Origin: Oscillospiraceae bacterium
GTDB lineage: Bacteria; Bacillota; Clostridia; Oscillospirales; Oscillospiraceae
Direction: 5' to 3'
Assembly (NCBI GenBank): GCA_017538775.1
Contig: JAFYIF010000136.1
Span: 1 to 6,458 of the forward strand
DNA length: 6,458 nucleotides
The position numbers and the translations under genes are program-made. Below the pieces are notes generated by a model, which searched no databases, had not been told where the DNA came from, and saw nothing but the letters and a program-made list of their open reading frames with translations. Of the stretch, positions 6,396 through 6,458 are shown one piece after another. Every line of letters starts with the position of its first letter. The stretch's first letter is position 1.

Positions 6396-6411
6396 TGGTT
6401 TTTTTCGGAAG
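6379..6411. repeat. Inverted repeat CTTCCGAA-N17-TTCGGAAG enclosing the putative -35 box
   Basis: Perfect 8-bp arms lie at 6379-6386 and 6404-6411, with a 17-base AT-rich centre containing the self-complementary TTGCAA at 6390-6395. The two arms would fall either side of the -35 element, a position suited to a dimeric repressor or activator. As RNA it could form a stem, but it is probably upstream of the transcribed region of the protease gene. The regulator is unknown. Confidence 0.45.
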
Positions 6412-6425
6412 TTTGCGGTTTTTTT
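6387..6425 (-). promoter_or_regulatory. A-tracts upstream of the promoter (UP-element-like)
   Basis: Runs of seven, seven and five A on the minus strand lie at 6419-6425, 6399-6405 and 6387-6391, in an otherwise GC-rich window. The first two are centred 20 bases apart, about two helical turns, which suits DNA bending or contact by the RNA polymerase alpha subunit. This is inferred from composition only. The rest of 6426-6458 shows no recognisable feature. Confidence 0.3.
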
Positions 6426-6458
6426 CAGCATAGAATCCGGGCGTGGGAAGCGCGTTCG

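Noticed and set aside
6379..6425. Intrinsic terminator reading on the plus strand (inverted repeat followed by a T run)
   Set aside because: The T run at 6419-6425 is separated from the stem by eight bases, the loop is 17 bases and the stem contains four A-T pairs. No plus-strand gene ends here.
6306..6431. Minus-strand 41-codon frame upstream of the protease (starts MLKKTANFRKK)
   Set aside because: There is no Shine-Dalgarno sequence before its ATG, it runs through the predicted promoter and leader, and it uses a CTA codon that the protease gene never uses. Its Lys richness simply reflects the A-tracts.
1..6458. CRISPR array, tRNA, rRNA or insertion sequence
   Set aside because: No regularly spaced identical repeats, no tRNA-like cloverleaf, no rRNA segment and no transposase motifs or terminal inverted repeats were seen on either strand.

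Overview
The window is GC-rich and is almost entirely filled by one very long, incomplete gene on the minus strand. It starts at an ATG at 6261-6263 and runs off the left edge still open, giving 2087 visible codons. The product is a secreted, multidomain subtilisin-type (S8) serine protease of the C5a-peptidase/lactocepin kind. The Gram-positive-style signal peptide, the strong AAAGGAG ribosome binding site, the dockerin and the bacterial Ig-like (Big_2) domains suggest a high-GC member of the Clostridia, possibly a gut Oscillospiraceae-like bacterium. That placement is inferred from style, not from any marker gene.

Layout of the protein from its N-terminus (right to left on the map): signal peptide (residues 1-28); inhibitor-I9-type propeptide (about 74-171); S8 catalytic domain (about 205-735) with Asp211, His290, Asn397 and Ser665 and a PA domain inserted at about 480-575; a Fn3-like 'A' domain (about 755-962) with a complete type I dockerin (834-893) inside it; further C5a-peptidase-like beta-sandwich modules (to about 1245); then a C-terminal half of beta-propeller-like blade repeats. 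Those repeats are interrupted by a choice-of-anchor J/cleaved-adhesin domain (about 1431-1590) and by a Big_2 domain (about 1695-1762). A second Big_2 domain is cut by the window edge.

The 195 bases upstream of the gene (6264-6458) are noticeably more AT-rich. They hold the ribosome binding site, a leader with a small hairpin, a plausible but weak sigma-A-type promoter, A-tracts, and an 8-bp inverted repeat that encloses the putative -35 box. No second gene is visible there.

The plus strand is open in codon register with the real gene over its whole length, because the gene uses no TTA, CTA or TCA codon. The very long plus-strand reading frame is therefore an antisense shadow. The likely biology is an exported, zymogen-activated protease that binds surfaces, glycans or proteins through its C-terminal modules and may dock onto a cohesin-bearing scaffold. 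Substrate, partner and final anchoring cannot be read from this window.
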